From CAYNTG01 sp964400105 (lineage in GTDB: Bacteria > UBP14 > UBA6098), in the NCBI GenBank assembly GCA_964400105.1, contig CAYNTG010000106.1, positions 1 to 6,616 of the forward strand: a stretch of 6,616 nucleotides of DNA. Direction: 5' to 3'. Position numbers and translations under genes: made by a program. Positions 6,561-6,616 of the stretch are shown here, piece after piece. The notes beneath the pieces were generated by a model. The model was not told the DNA's origin. It saw nothing but the letters and a program-made list of their open reading frames with translations, and did no database searches. The stretch's first letter is position 1. Each line of letters begins with the position of its first letter.

Positions 6561-6597
6561 AAAAGGCGGTGGTTTTATTTATCCACCGCCTTTTTTT
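6561..6597 (+). terminator. Intrinsic terminator of the large secreted protein gene
   Basis: A perfect 8-bp GC-rich stem, GGCGGTGG (6565-6572) with CCACCGCC (6583-6590), encloses a 10-nt AT loop and is followed by seven T. The flanking AAAA (6561-6564) and the T run can extend the stem. It starts 20 nt after the TAG stop. On the opposite strand the T-tract is interrupted, so it looks mainly plus-directed. The last 19 bases of the window show nothing else. Confidence 0.93.
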
Positions 6598-6616
6598 ATG
6601 CCACCCCCCACCCGCG

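Noticed and set aside
1..6616. CRISPR array, tRNA/rRNA, IS element or phage signature
   Set aside because: No regularly spaced direct repeats, cloverleaf-like segments, transposase motifs or terminal inverted repeats were found on reading both strands.

Overview
The window looks like a bacterial chromosome fragment of roughly balanced GC content from a poorly characterised lineage. The large plus-strand gene ends in a 'YPNPFN' plus FlgD-like C-terminal sorting module. That module is typical of the FCB superphylum (Bacteroidota/Fibrobacterota relatives and candidate phyla such as Cloacimonadota, Marinimicrobia, Zixibacteria and WOR-3-like groups). The exact phylum cannot be fixed from this sequence alone.

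Layout. Positions 1-3397 carry a tight minus-strand gene group, in transcription order: (i) holA, the clamp-loader delta subunit of DNA polymerase III (2414-3397); (ii) a small four-helix membrane protein of unknown function (1848-2399); (iii) an MsbA-type ABC exporter half-transporter (start 1844, running off the left edge at position 1). The gaps are 14 and 3 nt, so an operon is likely. A strong sigma70-like promoter (TTGACT-17-TATATT) lies directly in front of holA. It is so close that the predicted transcript would start at or next to the AUG.

Positions 3398-3603 are a divergent intergenic region, very AT-rich in 3500-3590. It contains the holA promoter, candidate promoter elements for the plus-strand gene, and an AT-only inverted repeat. 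Positions 3604-6540 encode a 978-residue exported protein. It has a signal peptide, three copies of a ~212-residue beta-rich module alternating with two different Ig-like modules, and a C-terminal sorting domain. A strong intrinsic terminator follows (6561-6597).

Functionally, the minus-strand genes combine replication with a membrane export function, with no obvious biochemical link beyond co-transcription. The plus-strand gene is an independent single-gene unit for a secreted or surface-displayed protein. I see no tRNA, rRNA, CRISPR array, insertion sequence or phage signature. The most unusual items are the regular A-B-A-C-A-sort architecture of the large protein, the uncharacterised membrane protein coupled in frame to the ABC exporter, and the probable leaderless start of holA.
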